DNA of 64,000 nt, taken from positions 62,001-126,000 of the forward strand of contig CAWDQZ010000008.1 in assembly GCA_963804595.1 (NCBI GenBank), written 5' to 3'. The DNA is from DASUPK01 sp963804595 (GTDB taxonomy: Bacteria > Actinomycetota > Thermoleophilia > Solirubrobacterales > 70-9). The stretch's first letter is position 1; every line of letters starts with the position of its first letter. Both the position numbers and the translations under genes were made by a program. Under the pieces are notes generated by a model that saw nothing but the letters and a program-made list of their open reading frames with translations, had not been told where the DNA came from and did not search any database. Shown in pieces: positions 23,031 through 29,347 of this stretch.

Positions 23031-23393
23031 ATGAAGCGACTGCTGGCAACCATGTCTATAGCCACCGTCGTGGTGCTGGCCGCCCCGGGAGTCGCCTCCG
23101 CCGACAGGGGCGACCACGGCAAGCCGTTCTATTTCAGCGCGAACTGCACCGGCCTTGGCGATGTGATCCTGTCGAACATCGGTCTGTCCCACAACGCGGC
23201 GCTACGCGTGCTCGATAGCAAAGTCGTCGTCGTCGCGACGGATGCCAGTATTGGCGGGGCGCGTGGGATCGAGTCCGCTCCGCCTGCAGCGGGAACCACC
23301 TGCACGTTTACGGGGGGCGGCTTCTCGTTGGCGGACATTCAGCCGTTCGAGGAGCCATTCACGCGGGCGGTTCTGATCACTCCGGCTAGCTAG
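23031..23393 (+). CDS. Small secreted protein of unknown function
   Basis: 120 residues with a signal peptide (MKRLLATMSIATVVVLAAPG, cut after ASA). The mature domain begins DRGDHGKPFYFSANCTG and contains two cysteines (NCTGLG and TTCTFTGG), several beta strands and an acidic C-terminal region (FEEPFTRAVLITPAS). No family is assigned. AGGAGAGGA lies directly upstream of the ATG at 23,031, preferred over an earlier ATG at 22,983 without a signal sequence. Confidence 0.7.
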   Translation: MKRLLATMSIATVVVLAAPGVASADRGDHGKPFYFSANCTGLGDVILSNIGLSHNAALRVLDSKVVVVATDASIGGARGIESAPPAAGTTCTFTGGGFSLADIQPFEEPFTRAVLITPAS

Positions 23394-23411
23394 CACCACG
23401 GGCGTCAGACT

Positions 23412-23465
23412 CGTCCATACACCGACCGGGACAAGGCCGTCGAAGCCGCCGGGCTGTCGGAGTAG
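23412..23465 (+). pseudogene. NTF2 3' stub
   Basis: Codons RPYTDRDKAVEAAGLSE and TAG, 18 bases after the secreted-protein stop. The body of the gene is missing. The stop codon's last base begins the next palindrome. Confidence 0.75.
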
Positions 23466-23513
23466 CTGGTTTGGACGAAAAGCGGCACCGCTGCTTTGCA
23501 TGGAAAGCAGCGG
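23465..23513 (+). repeat. Composite A-B palindrome pair upstream of NTF2 copy 15
   Basis: Type A (GCTGGTTTGGACGAAAAGC with a mismatched arm base) then type B with perfect 10-bp arms (CCGCTGCTTT / AAAGCAGCGG, 23,488-23,513). The B core ends 27 bases before the ATG at 23,536; the leader is shorter here (GAGATACTGGGAGCG). Confidence 0.9.
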
Positions 23514-23535
23514 TCTGCGCGAGATACTGGGAGCG

Positions 23536-23951
23536 ATGTCGCAGGAGAACGTCGACCTCGCACGACGGGACATCGCCGCACGCAGTGTCAGAGACTGGGC
23601 GGCACTCGCTGAGATCTGGCATCCCGACATCGAGCTTGTCGTTCTCCAGAAACTTGAGCTCGTTGCTGGAGCGGGTACGTTCAGAGGCATCGGGGAGATC
23701 AGGCCGCTGTTCGAGAGCCTCTCTGACCTGTACTCCGATTACCGGGTCGAAGCGAATGAGGTGATCGATGCTGGGGATCGCGTGGTCACGGTCGAGCGAA
23801 TCGCGGGACGCGGCTTGAAGGGAAGCGGTGCCGAGGGCTGGGTATACGAGGATCTCTTTCGCCTTATGAGCTTTAAAGGGGGAAGGATTGGCGGATCAAG
23901 GAGTATCCGAGTCGTGCCGAAGCCCTTGAAGCCGCTGGGCTGTCGGAGTAG
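23536..23951 (+). pseudogene. NTF2/SnoaL-like gene (copy 15), late frameshift
   Basis: MSQENVDLARRDIAARSVRD to FRLMSFKGG is in frame; at the G run near 23,880 the frame slips, and the family ending (WRIKEYPSRAEALEAAGLSE) continues one frame over, with TAG at 23,949. In the written frame translation would run past this stop into the next gene. A homopolymer indel, real or sequencing, explains it. Confidence 0.8.
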
Positions 23952-23954
23952 GCG

Positions 23955-24341
23955 ATGTCGGAGGAGAACGTCGAGAAGGTGAGGGCGGGATTCGCCGCGC
24001 ACAACCGTGGCGACTTGGACGCCTGGCTGGACCTGTATGACCCAGAGGTGGAGTTCGAGACGCTCCTCCTGGGCACCCACCAGGGCAAGGAGGCCATGCG
24101 CTCGCTCTACGACGAGAATCAGGCGAACCAGTCTGGCTACACCGCCACCCCCGTGGAGCTGATCGACGCTGGAGACAAGGTGATCACGGTGGTCCAAGTT
24201 GGCGGAGCCGGGGCCGCCAGCCAGATCGCCCTGGACGACCAGATCGCATTCATCCACACCTTCAAGAACGGGTTGGTGGTGAGAGAGCAGACCTTCCGAA
24301 ACCGAGAGGAAGCCCTCGAAGCCGCCGGGTTGTCGGAGTAG
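23955..24341 (+). CDS. NTF2/SnoaL-like protein (copy 16)
   Basis: 128 residues: MSEENVEKVRAGFAAHNRGD, LYDPEVEFETLLLGTHQGKE, ELIDAGDKVITVVQVGGAGA, ALEAAGLSE. It starts three bases after the intended stop of copy 15 and takes its GGAG ribosome-binding site from that gene's last codons. Confidence 0.8.
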   Translation: MSEENVEKVRAGFAAHNRGDLDAWLDLYDPEVEFETLLLGTHQGKEAMRSLYDENQANQSGYTATPVELIDAGDKVITVVQVGGAGAASQIALDDQIAFIHTFKNGLVVREQTFRNREEALEAAGLSE

Positions 24342-24352
24342 TCCACAGCCAC

Positions 24353-24392
24353 AGCTTTGGACGAGAAGCGGCTATCCGCTTTGCATGGAAAG
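24353..24392 (+). repeat. Composite A-B palindrome pair, decayed
   Basis: Type A (AGCTTTGGACGAGAAGCGGC) followed by type B whose right arm is broken (CCGCTTT, GCATGG, AAAGTGGGC). The order is the same as in the other composites. Confidence 0.8.
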
Positions 24393-24503
24393 TGGGCATC
24401 CCGGTGCTAAGCACGGATGAATCCGCGGAGGGGCGGGCGTAGCGTCAGGGATACCTCCTGGGTTGTCCGAGACTCCCATCGGAGACCGCCCAGCAGCTTG
24501 TAC

Positions 24504-24534
24504 GGAAAAGCCCCTATTACGAGGGGGCTTTTTC
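24504..24534 (+). terminator. Rho-independent-type terminator
   Basis: AAAAGCCCC pairs with GGGGCTTTT across a short loop; the 3' arm runs into TTTTTC. It is the best canonical terminator in the accessory region and is related in sequence to the hairpin at 19,914. Confidence 0.65.
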
Positions 24535-24623
24535 GCGTTTAGGTCGGGAAGACGACGCGTTTGGCGTTGCTCGGCCTCGGCGTCCAACTGGGACTCGGCT
24601 GCGCGATCCTCATTCACCGACCA

Positions 24624-24643
24624 CCGCTTTGCATGGAAAGCAG
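24624..24643 (+). repeat. Type B palindrome upstream of an NTF2 5' stub
   Basis: CCGCTTTGCATGGAAAGCAG; the core ends exactly 30 bases before the ATG at 24,672. Confidence 0.85.
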
Positions 24644-24671
24644 TACTCCGCCGAGAGATACTGCGTGGGCG

Positions 24672-24760
24672 ATGTCGGAGGAGAACATGGAGATCGTGCG
24701 GGCTGCATGGGACGCCTGGAATCGCGGGGATTGGGACGAGTGGCGGAGCTACTTGAGCCC
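24672..24760 (+). pseudogene. NTF2/SnoaL-like 5' fragment (copy 17)
   Basis: About 30 codons, MSEENMEIVRAAWDAWNRGD to EWRSYLSP, with an intact leader GAGATACTGCGTGGGCG and palindrome. At about 24,760 the sequence switches to a different frame encoding the end of an HsdS protein. Promoter and start remain intact, so a 73-residue fusion product could still be made. Confidence 0.8.
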
Positions 24761-25026
24761 GCGGGACAAGCTCGACGATGAAGAAGATCACCCAGAAGCA
24801 CGTGATGGACCTGCCCTTCCCCGTCGACACCGGCCTCGCCAAGCAGCGGTCCGCCGTCGAGGAGCTCGACGAGATCGTCTCCCGCATCGATGATGCCCGG
24901 TCGGCGCAACAGAGCGCCGAACAGGATCTCTCGGCGCTCGTGCCCGCCCTGCTCGATCGGGCGTTTCAGGGTGAGCTCGACATCGACGACGTGGCCGCGG
25001 CGGGCGTCACCGGATCCGTTCGATAA
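24757..25026 (+). pseudogene. Type I restriction specificity subunit (HsdS) C-terminal fragment
   Basis: About 89 codons: ARGTSSTMKKITQKHVMDLP, then AKQRSAVEELDEIVSRIDDA and LSALVPALLDRAFQGELDID. This is the C-terminal half of a target-recognition domain followed by the conserved coiled-coil helix (EQRxIV..LDE) and the LLPAILDRAFxGEL ending of HsdS. No HsdM, HsdR or remaining HsdS is present. It marks lost restriction-modification DNA next to the tRNA-His end of the island. Confidence 0.75.
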
Positions 25027-25228
25027 CGCCCTGCGACGCGAGGGCGCTTAGCTGAGCCGCTACGTCCCTGGACTCATTGGGCTGATCTCGTGATGGTGAT
25101 CGCGACCGTAAGCGTTGGGATGCGTACAAGCTTCGGACGGGGAAGGCGCTAGTACCCCCCGTAGTACCTCCGCGCCCGTCGGATGATCCACCCTTCACGC
25201 GAAACCTTTGCGCGTGCAGGGGCTTCGT

Positions 25229-25268
25229 GAGGGGTGAGCGACCGGACTCGAACCGGCGACCACCTGGA
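25229..25268 (+). repeat. attachment-site-like direct repeat (tRNA copy)
   Basis: Identical to 1,928-1,967 over 40 bases; it overlaps the 3' half of tRNA-His. Confidence 0.85.
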
Positions 25269-25305
25269 CCACAACCAGGAGCTCTACCAACTGAGCTACG
25301 CCCAC
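25233..25305 (-). tRNA. tRNA-His (anticodon GTG)
   Basis: The acceptor stem GTGGGCG pairs with CGCTCAC; D arm TAGCTCAGTTGGTAGAGC; anticodon arm CCTGG-TTGTGGT-CCAGG gives GTG; T loop TTCGAGT. Features specific to tRNA-His are present: discriminator C and an encoded G before position 1. CCA is not encoded. Confidence 0.95.
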
Positions 25306-25327
25306 CGCGTCGCTTCAATCTAGCGTG

Positions 25328-25355
25328 ACCCGGGGCCACTGCTGCGGCCCCGGGT
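25328..25355 (-). terminator. GC-rich hairpin after the lipase gene
   Basis: ACCCGGGGCC / GGCCCCGGGT, a perfect 10-bp stem with an 8-base loop, between the lipase stop and tRNA-His. It has no T tract. Confidence 0.4.
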
Positions 25356-25367
25356 GCATCGAGACGC

Positions 25368-26612
25368 CTAGGACCGCGGCGGCAGCATCTGCTGGAAGAA
25401 AGCGAGGGCGTCCGCCTCGCCGGTGGTGACCACACCGACGTGGTTCACGCCCGGGTACTTGTTGTAGGTCACCTGGTCGCCCGCGCTCACCAGCTCGTCT
25501 TTGAGCTTGTCGGTGTAGACAGGGAAGACCGTAGTATCCGCGGTTCCCTGGGCGATCAGGATCGGCGCCGCCGTCTTGACGAGCGGATTCATCGCGGCGA
25601 GCACCGGGTTGACCGGGGTCAGATCGGCGCCCGAGCGCATCAGGTGCGAGGGCGGAATCCCTCCGAGCTCGTTCGATGCCCCGAGCTGCCCCAGGCACTG
25701 GCTCTGTAGGAGGGGGTAGAAGGGCAGCACCTCATCCGAGAGGATCTTGTTGACGTCGATCGCGCTCGACTGCGTGGAGGCGCCGTCGAGGATCATCGTC
25801 GCCAGGGCGGTGAGCGAGCTCGGTGCGGTGAGGGACGGAAGCAGCGGCACCTGCTCGAGGATGTGCGAAGCCGGCGCGAACGCGACGGTGCCGCGGAGCC
25901 GCAGCTTTGGCGTCCAGCTGCTCGCCTCGCCGGCCGCGAAGAGCGCGGACTGGCCGCCCTGCGAGTGACCGGAGATCAGGAAGCGCTTGCCTATCTTCGG
26001 ATCGAGCTGGCGAGCGGCGGTGACGATGTCGAGGACGCTCCGGCCCTCGGCCTCCCCGATCAGGTACGGGTGCTTGCCCGGCGTGCCGAGACCCTGGTAG
26101 TCGGTGCGGAGCACCGCATAACCTGCGGCGAGCCAGGCATTGAGGTCGGGGTTGATGTAGGCCTCACCGGTCGGATTGGGAGTACCAGCGAAGTCGCGGC
26201 TGGGGGCGCAGACATCGGCGGCGCCGGTCGTGCCATGTGCCCAGGTGATCACCGGCCAGCCGCCCTTGGGCGGCTTGCCCTTCGGGACGCTCACGGATCC
26301 CGAGACGGCTGTCTTGGCGCCCTGCGGGGTCCGAGACGCGTAGAGAACGAGCTTCGTGTAGCGGGCGTTCGCCAGCGGGACGAGACCCCCCGCCTTGCGC
26401 GCCCAGATCAGGGTGCCGTGCTGCTTCGAATACTTCTTTGGCGGCTTGTAGAACTTGAGCCCCTTCGGGCCCTTGGTGACCTTGGCCTGCTTCGGCTTTG
26501 CCTTCGCGTCGGCTCGCTGCGACGCGGCAGCGAACAGAATCAGCGCAGCGAGCGCGATGGCAGCGAGCGCAATGGTCTTCCGGACCGAATTGGAAACGGC
26601 GTGGGCGTGCAA
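25368..26612 (-). CDS. Secreted alpha/beta hydrolase, secretory lipase (LIP) type
   Basis: 414 residues. Signal peptide (TIALAAIALAALILFAAASQ), a Lys-rich linker (AKAKPKQAKVTKGPKG), then an alpha/beta hydrolase: oxyanion-region WAHGTTG, nucleophile elbow GHSQG, acid in GTADTTVF and catalytic His in PGVNHVG. The ADVCAPSRDF and LRTDYQGLG segments match the secretory lipase family, which hydrolyses esters outside the cell. The start is TTG with AGGAG six bases upstream. It is the first gene right of the island, with GC-rich codon use typical of the chromosome. Confidence 0.85.
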   Translation of the reverse strand: MHAHAVSNSVRKTIALAAIALAALILFAAASQRADAKAKPKQAKVTKGPKGLKFYKPPKKYSKQHGTLIWARKAGGLVPLANARYTKLVLYASRTPQGAKTAVSGSVSVPKGKPPKGGWPVITWAHGTTGAADVCAPSRDFAGTPNPTGEAYINPDLNAWLAAGYAVLRTDYQGLGTPGKHPYLIGEAEGRSVLDIVTAARQLDPKIGKRFLISGHSQGGQSALFAAGEASSWTPKLRLRGTVAFAPASHILEQVPLLPSLTAPSSLTALATMILDGASTQSSAIDVNKILSDEVLPFYPLLQSQCLGQLGASNELGGIPPSHLMRSGADLTPVNPVLAAMNPLVKTAAPILIAQGTADTTVFPVYTDKLKDELVSAGDQVTYNKYPGVNHVGVVTTGEADALAFFQQMLPPRS

Positions 26613-26716
26613 GTCCTGCTCCTATCTCCACCCCGGCCCTCCACGCCGAGGTCACTTCCCCACTGAAGCTGCGGCAATCTAAACCACTGCTCGGGCAATT
26701 AGTTTCGGTGGAGGCG

Positions 26717-27568
26717 CTAGCGCTTGACCGGGCCTCTCCTCTTCACGGCGATCAGCCGCTCGCAGTTCTTCACCTTGTCGATGCCGTCGACCTTCGCCCG
26801 GTCGATGCCCGGACCGCAGTTGACGAGGTCGCGACTGCCGTCGATCGCGCGGAGCAGGTCTCGGCCCTTGCCGCCGTTGATCACATCCGCTCCGCGACCC
26901 CCCGTCAGGTTGTCGCGGCCGCCGCCGCCGATCAGCTTGTCGTGGCCGTTGCCGCCGTGCAGGGTGCTGCCGTCGGGAGTCGCGATCAGGGTGTCGCGGC
27001 CGCCCTGGCCCAGCATGACCCGGCGGCCGGCCACGGTCGTGTAGCCGCTCTGCGAGGACATTCGGTCGTTGCCGCCCCCACCCTCGATGAGCAGGACGGT
27101 GAACTGCCCGGTGACGTCGGCGTCGTCATCGCCGTCGAGGTTGGCGCCGCCCGCCGCGAAGGTGAGTCGATCGGCATCGGCGCTGCCGCGGATGTCGACG
27201 AACGTCGGGGTGAGGTACTGGACCTCGATCTCGGAGATTCCGACGGGCTCGGGAGTGAATCCCGGCGCCAGCGGGCCGTTCCTGAGGTCGACCGTTGCCG
27301 CGCTCGCGCCGGTGTGGGAGATCTGGATCAGGTCCGTGTCGGCGACCGTCGGCGAGCCGCCTGTGCACGCTACGGGCTCGTGACCGTCGTCGACCTGGAT
27401 CCCATCTGCGGAACGAGCCACCCTGGTGAAGTCGTCGGTCGCGCTGAGCGAGACCAGATGGTCAGTTGCCGAGTAGGCGCACGTGACCGAGGCGGACGCG
27501 GGTGCGGCTGGGACCACCATCGCGATCGCCGCGACGAGGAACGCGCCAGCTCCTAACAGCCTCTTCAT
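26717..27568 (-). CDS. Secreted calcium-binding (RTX-like) repeat protein
   Basis: 283 residues with a signal peptide (MKRLLGAGAFLVAAIAMVVP, cut near ASA). The C-terminal half carries glycine/aspartate nonapeptide repeats (GGGGNDRM, GGNGHDKLIGGGGRDNLTGG, RGADVINGGKGRDLL) that form a calcium-binding beta roll. The end, DLVNCGPGIDRAKVDGIDKV then NCERL, is the common actinobacterial variant with a cysteine pair. Probably an extracellular surface or matrix protein; no enzymatic domain is visible. The ATG at 27,568 follows GGGAG. Confidence 0.8.
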   Translation of the reverse strand: MKRLLGAGAFLVAAIAMVVPAAPASASVTCAYSATDHLVSLSATDDFTRVARSADGIQVDDGHEPVACTGGSPTVADTDLIQISHTGASAATVDLRNGPLAPGFTPEPVGISEIEVQYLTPTFVDIRGSADADRLTFAAGGANLDGDDDADVTGQFTVLLIEGGGGNDRMSSQSGYTTVAGRRVMLGQGGRDTLIATPDGSTLHGGNGHDKLIGGGGRDNLTGGRGADVINGGKGRDLLRAIDGSRDLVNCGPGIDRAKVDGIDKVKNCERLIAVKRRGPVKR

Positions 27569-27661
27569 CTTCTCCCACCTAACCCCCCTGGTCAGGATTG
27601 CCACCTTAGTCCTTCAACGGAACACGTGCCGGGAGTCCGCGTTTCGGTGACACTGCCCGGC

Positions 27662-28504
27662 ATGGAGACGACGCGTCTACTGCTGAGCTGCCCGGACCGG
27701 CCCGGGATCGTTGCGCGCGTAGCAGGCTTCCTCGCCGACGCCGGCCGGAACATCATCGACGCCGACCAACATTCGACCGATCGAGCCAGGCTGTTCATGC
27801 GGCTGGTATTCGAGTCGGCCCCGGCTGAGGAACGCGCTGCGCACTACGCCCGCTTCGCGGAGGAGGTGGCCGCGCCGCTGGAGATGGAGCATCGCTTCGC
27901 CGAGTCGGACCGGCTGCCTCGGGTCGCGGTGATGGCATCGAAGGAGGATCACTGCCTGCTCGACCTGCTCTGGCGCTTCCGGTCCGGTGAGCTGCCCGGG
28001 GAACCGGTGCTGGTGATCTCGAACCACCCGGATCACGAGGAGGCGGTTCGCTCGTTCGGGCTCCCCTACCACCACCTCGTCGTGACTCACGAGAGCAAGC
28101 CCGACGCCGAGCGGGCCGCCCTCGAGGTGATGCGGGGCCAAATCGACCTGTTGGTGCTCGCCCGCTACATGCAGATCCTCTCGGGCGAGTTCCTCGAGAG
28201 CCTGGGCTGCCCCGTGATCAACATCCACCACAGCTTCCTGCCGGCCTTCGCCGGGGCCGATCCCTACCAGCGCGCCTGGGAGCGCGGCGTCAAGCTGATC
28301 GGCGCGACCGCCCACTACGTGACCGAGGACCTCGACGCCGGTCCGATCATCGAGCAGGACACGGCGCGGATCTCGCACCGGGACGAGACCAGGGACCTGA
28401 TCCGGATCGGGCGCGACATCGAGCGCCTCGTGCTCGCCCGCGCCGTCCGCGCTCACCTCGAGGACCGGGTTCTGGTCGACGGCGAGCGGACGGTCGTCTT
28501 CTAA
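27662..28504 (+). CDS. purU: Formyltetrahydrofolate deformylase
   Basis: 280 residues, normal for the family. The N-terminal ACT domain (LLSCPDRPGIVARVAGFLAD) is followed by a formyltransferase domain with the signature NIHHSFLPAFAGADPYQRAW, ATAHYVTEDLDAGPI and catalytic Asp. PurU hydrolyses 10-formyl-THF to THF and formate, balancing one-carbon pools and feeding formate to purine synthesis. The ATG at 27,662 gives METTRLLLSCPDRPG. Confidence 0.9.
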   Translation: METTRLLLSCPDRPGIVARVAGFLADAGRNIIDADQHSTDRARLFMRLVFESAPAEERAAHYARFAEEVAAPLEMEHRFAESDRLPRVAVMASKEDHCLLDLLWRFRSGELPGEPVLVISNHPDHEEAVRSFGLPYHHLVVTHESKPDAERAALEVMRGQIDLLVLARYMQILSGEFLESLGCPVINIHHSFLPAFAGADPYQRAWERGVKLIGATAHYVTEDLDAGPIIEQDTARISHRDETRDLIRIGRDIERLVLARAVRAHLEDRVLVDGERTVVF

Positions 28505-28552
28505 CGCTGAATTCTGCGTCCGGGCCGTATGCGAACGTGTGTTCGATAAGCG

Positions 28553-28984
28553 ATGCCCGAGGCCAAGCACTGCAGCCGTTGCGGGCTAACGAAGCTCGTC
28601 AGCGAGTTCCACCGCTGGAGGGACGGTTATCAGCCGTGGTGCAAACCCTGTAGGCGGGAATACGCAGCGCGGCACTACCAGGCGAACAGGCAAACGCGGC
28701 GAGCCCAAAACAAACGCCGACAAGCTGAGTTCATCGCTTGGTACACGGGGCTCAAGATCGGCCGGCCCTGTGCTGACTGCGGCCAGGAGTTTCATCCGGC
28801 TGCGATGCACTGGGATCACCTGCCCGGTGTCAAAAAGACTGCCGACCTCTCTTTCCTGGCGCGGCGCGGTAATCGACGGGCAATTCTTGAAGAGATCGAG
28901 AAGTGCGAGCTTGTCTGCGCGAACTGCCACGCGGTCCGTTCATACCTACGCAGGGACGCCGTTCCGATGACGTTCCGGGAATAG
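28553..28984 (+). CDS. HNH-like zinc-binding protein
   Basis: 143 residues. The N terminus has a zinc-ribbon pair (CSRCGLTK and CKPCRREYAARHY); a basic helix follows (QANRQTRRAQNKRRQ); the C-terminal half carries CADCG, AMHWDHLPG and CELVCANCHAVRSYLRR, the layout of small HNH endonuclease-like proteins with structural zinc. The DH and CxxCH residues suggest a nuclease fold, possibly active. It ends seven bases before tRNA-Arg. Confidence 0.75.
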   Translation: MPEAKHCSRCGLTKLVSEFHRWRDGYQPWCKPCRREYAARHYQANRQTRRAQNKRRQAEFIAWYTGLKIGRPCADCGQEFHPAAMHWDHLPGVKKTADLSFLARRGNRRAILEEIEKCELVCANCHAVRSYLRRDAVPMTFRE

Positions 28985-28991
28985 AAAGAAG

Positions 28992-29065
28992 CGCCCCCGG
29001 GAGGACTCGAACCTCCGACATCCGGCTTAGAAGGCCGGCGCTCTATCCGGCTGAGCTACGGGGGC
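28992..29065 (-). tRNA. tRNA-Arg (anticodon TCT)
   Basis: Acceptor GCCCCCG / CGGGGGC, discriminator G; anticodon arm GCCGGC-CTTCTAA-GCCGG gives TCT; T loop TTCGAGT. No duplicate fragment of this tRNA was seen in the window. Confidence 0.95.
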
Positions 29066-29143
29066 CGGGCAGGCGGAGCGTAGCGCCGGGTGCCGCGGCC
29101 AAGGACGTCCTCAAAAGTGGGGATCTAGTGGTACCTATTTTTA

Positions 29144-29169
29144 GGGAGCATAAAAGTGGGTATGCTCCC
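29144..29169. promoter_or_regulatory. Palindrome upstream of the fatty acid hydroxylase gene
   Basis: GGGAGCAT and ATGCTCCC form a perfect 8-bp inverted repeat around 10 bases. The loop repeats AAAAGTGGG, which also occurs 40 bases upstream. A second inverted repeat (TCGTAC / GTACGA) lies at 29,185-29,202. The 282 bases between tRNA-Arg and 29,348 hold no gene; these may be operator sites. Confidence 0.35.
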
Positions 29170-29347
29170 GAGCAAGCCCTTCGGTCGTACTCAGGGGTAC
29201 GAGCAGCACATGGGGAGGGGCCGGCGCGCGGAGCCAACGGGAGGAGCTCGGCGGGTCGGTCCCTTCGCACTCAGGAGAGCAGGCACGTACGTGGTCGATA
29301 CCTCGATGTCGCCGACGAAAGGGTCCCGAGCGTAACGTTCCGCCGAG

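Larger units (their letters stand above)
24342..24671. other. Intergenic between NTF2 copy 16 and a 5' stub
   Basis: No gene seen. It holds, in order, a decayed A-B palindrome, a Rho-independent-type terminator and a type B palindrome with the NTF2 leader. Confidence 0.5.
1928..25268. mobile_element. Putative tRNA-His-integrated genomic island (23.3 kb)
   Basis: The boundaries are a 40-bp perfect direct repeat: 25,229-25,268 lies in the 3' half of an intact tRNA-His gene, and 1,928-1,967 is an isolated copy of the same bases. This is the footprint left when a tyrosine recombinase integrates an element into a tRNA gene. A tyrosine recombinase gene (3,701-4,381) lies 1.7 kb inside the distal repeat. 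The contents differ from the right flank: repeated palindromes, NTF2 cassettes, truncated genes and an HsdS fragment, with no core-metabolism operon. I saw no conjugation, replication or phage structural genes, so the element is probably degraded or mobilised in trans. The similar sequence left of 1,928 suggests the accessory region continues or is nested. Confidence 0.7.

Noticed and set aside
2166..24643. Palindromes as Rho-independent terminators
   Set aside because: They lack a T tract, carry conserved loops, and mostly lie at a fixed distance upstream of start codons, not after stop codons.
3655..24643. A classical integron with attC sites
   Set aside because: No inverse-core/core (GTTRRRY/RYYYAAC) boxes, the recombinase lacks the integron-specific extra domain, and palindromes are often absent between tandem ORFs.
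2166..24643. CRISPR array
   Set aside because: The repeats are scattered over kilobases between genes with no regular unique spacers, and no cas genes are present.
24342..24671. Extended N termini of NTF2 copies reading through palindromes (MESSG-type starts)
   Set aside because: The ATG in the type B loop (GCATGG) opens these frames by chance; the family start and leader are further downstream, and several copies lack the upstream frame.
1928..25268. Prophage or conjugative element
   Set aside because: Apart from one recombinase there are no capsid, tail, terminase, relaxase, type IV secretion or replication genes in the interval.
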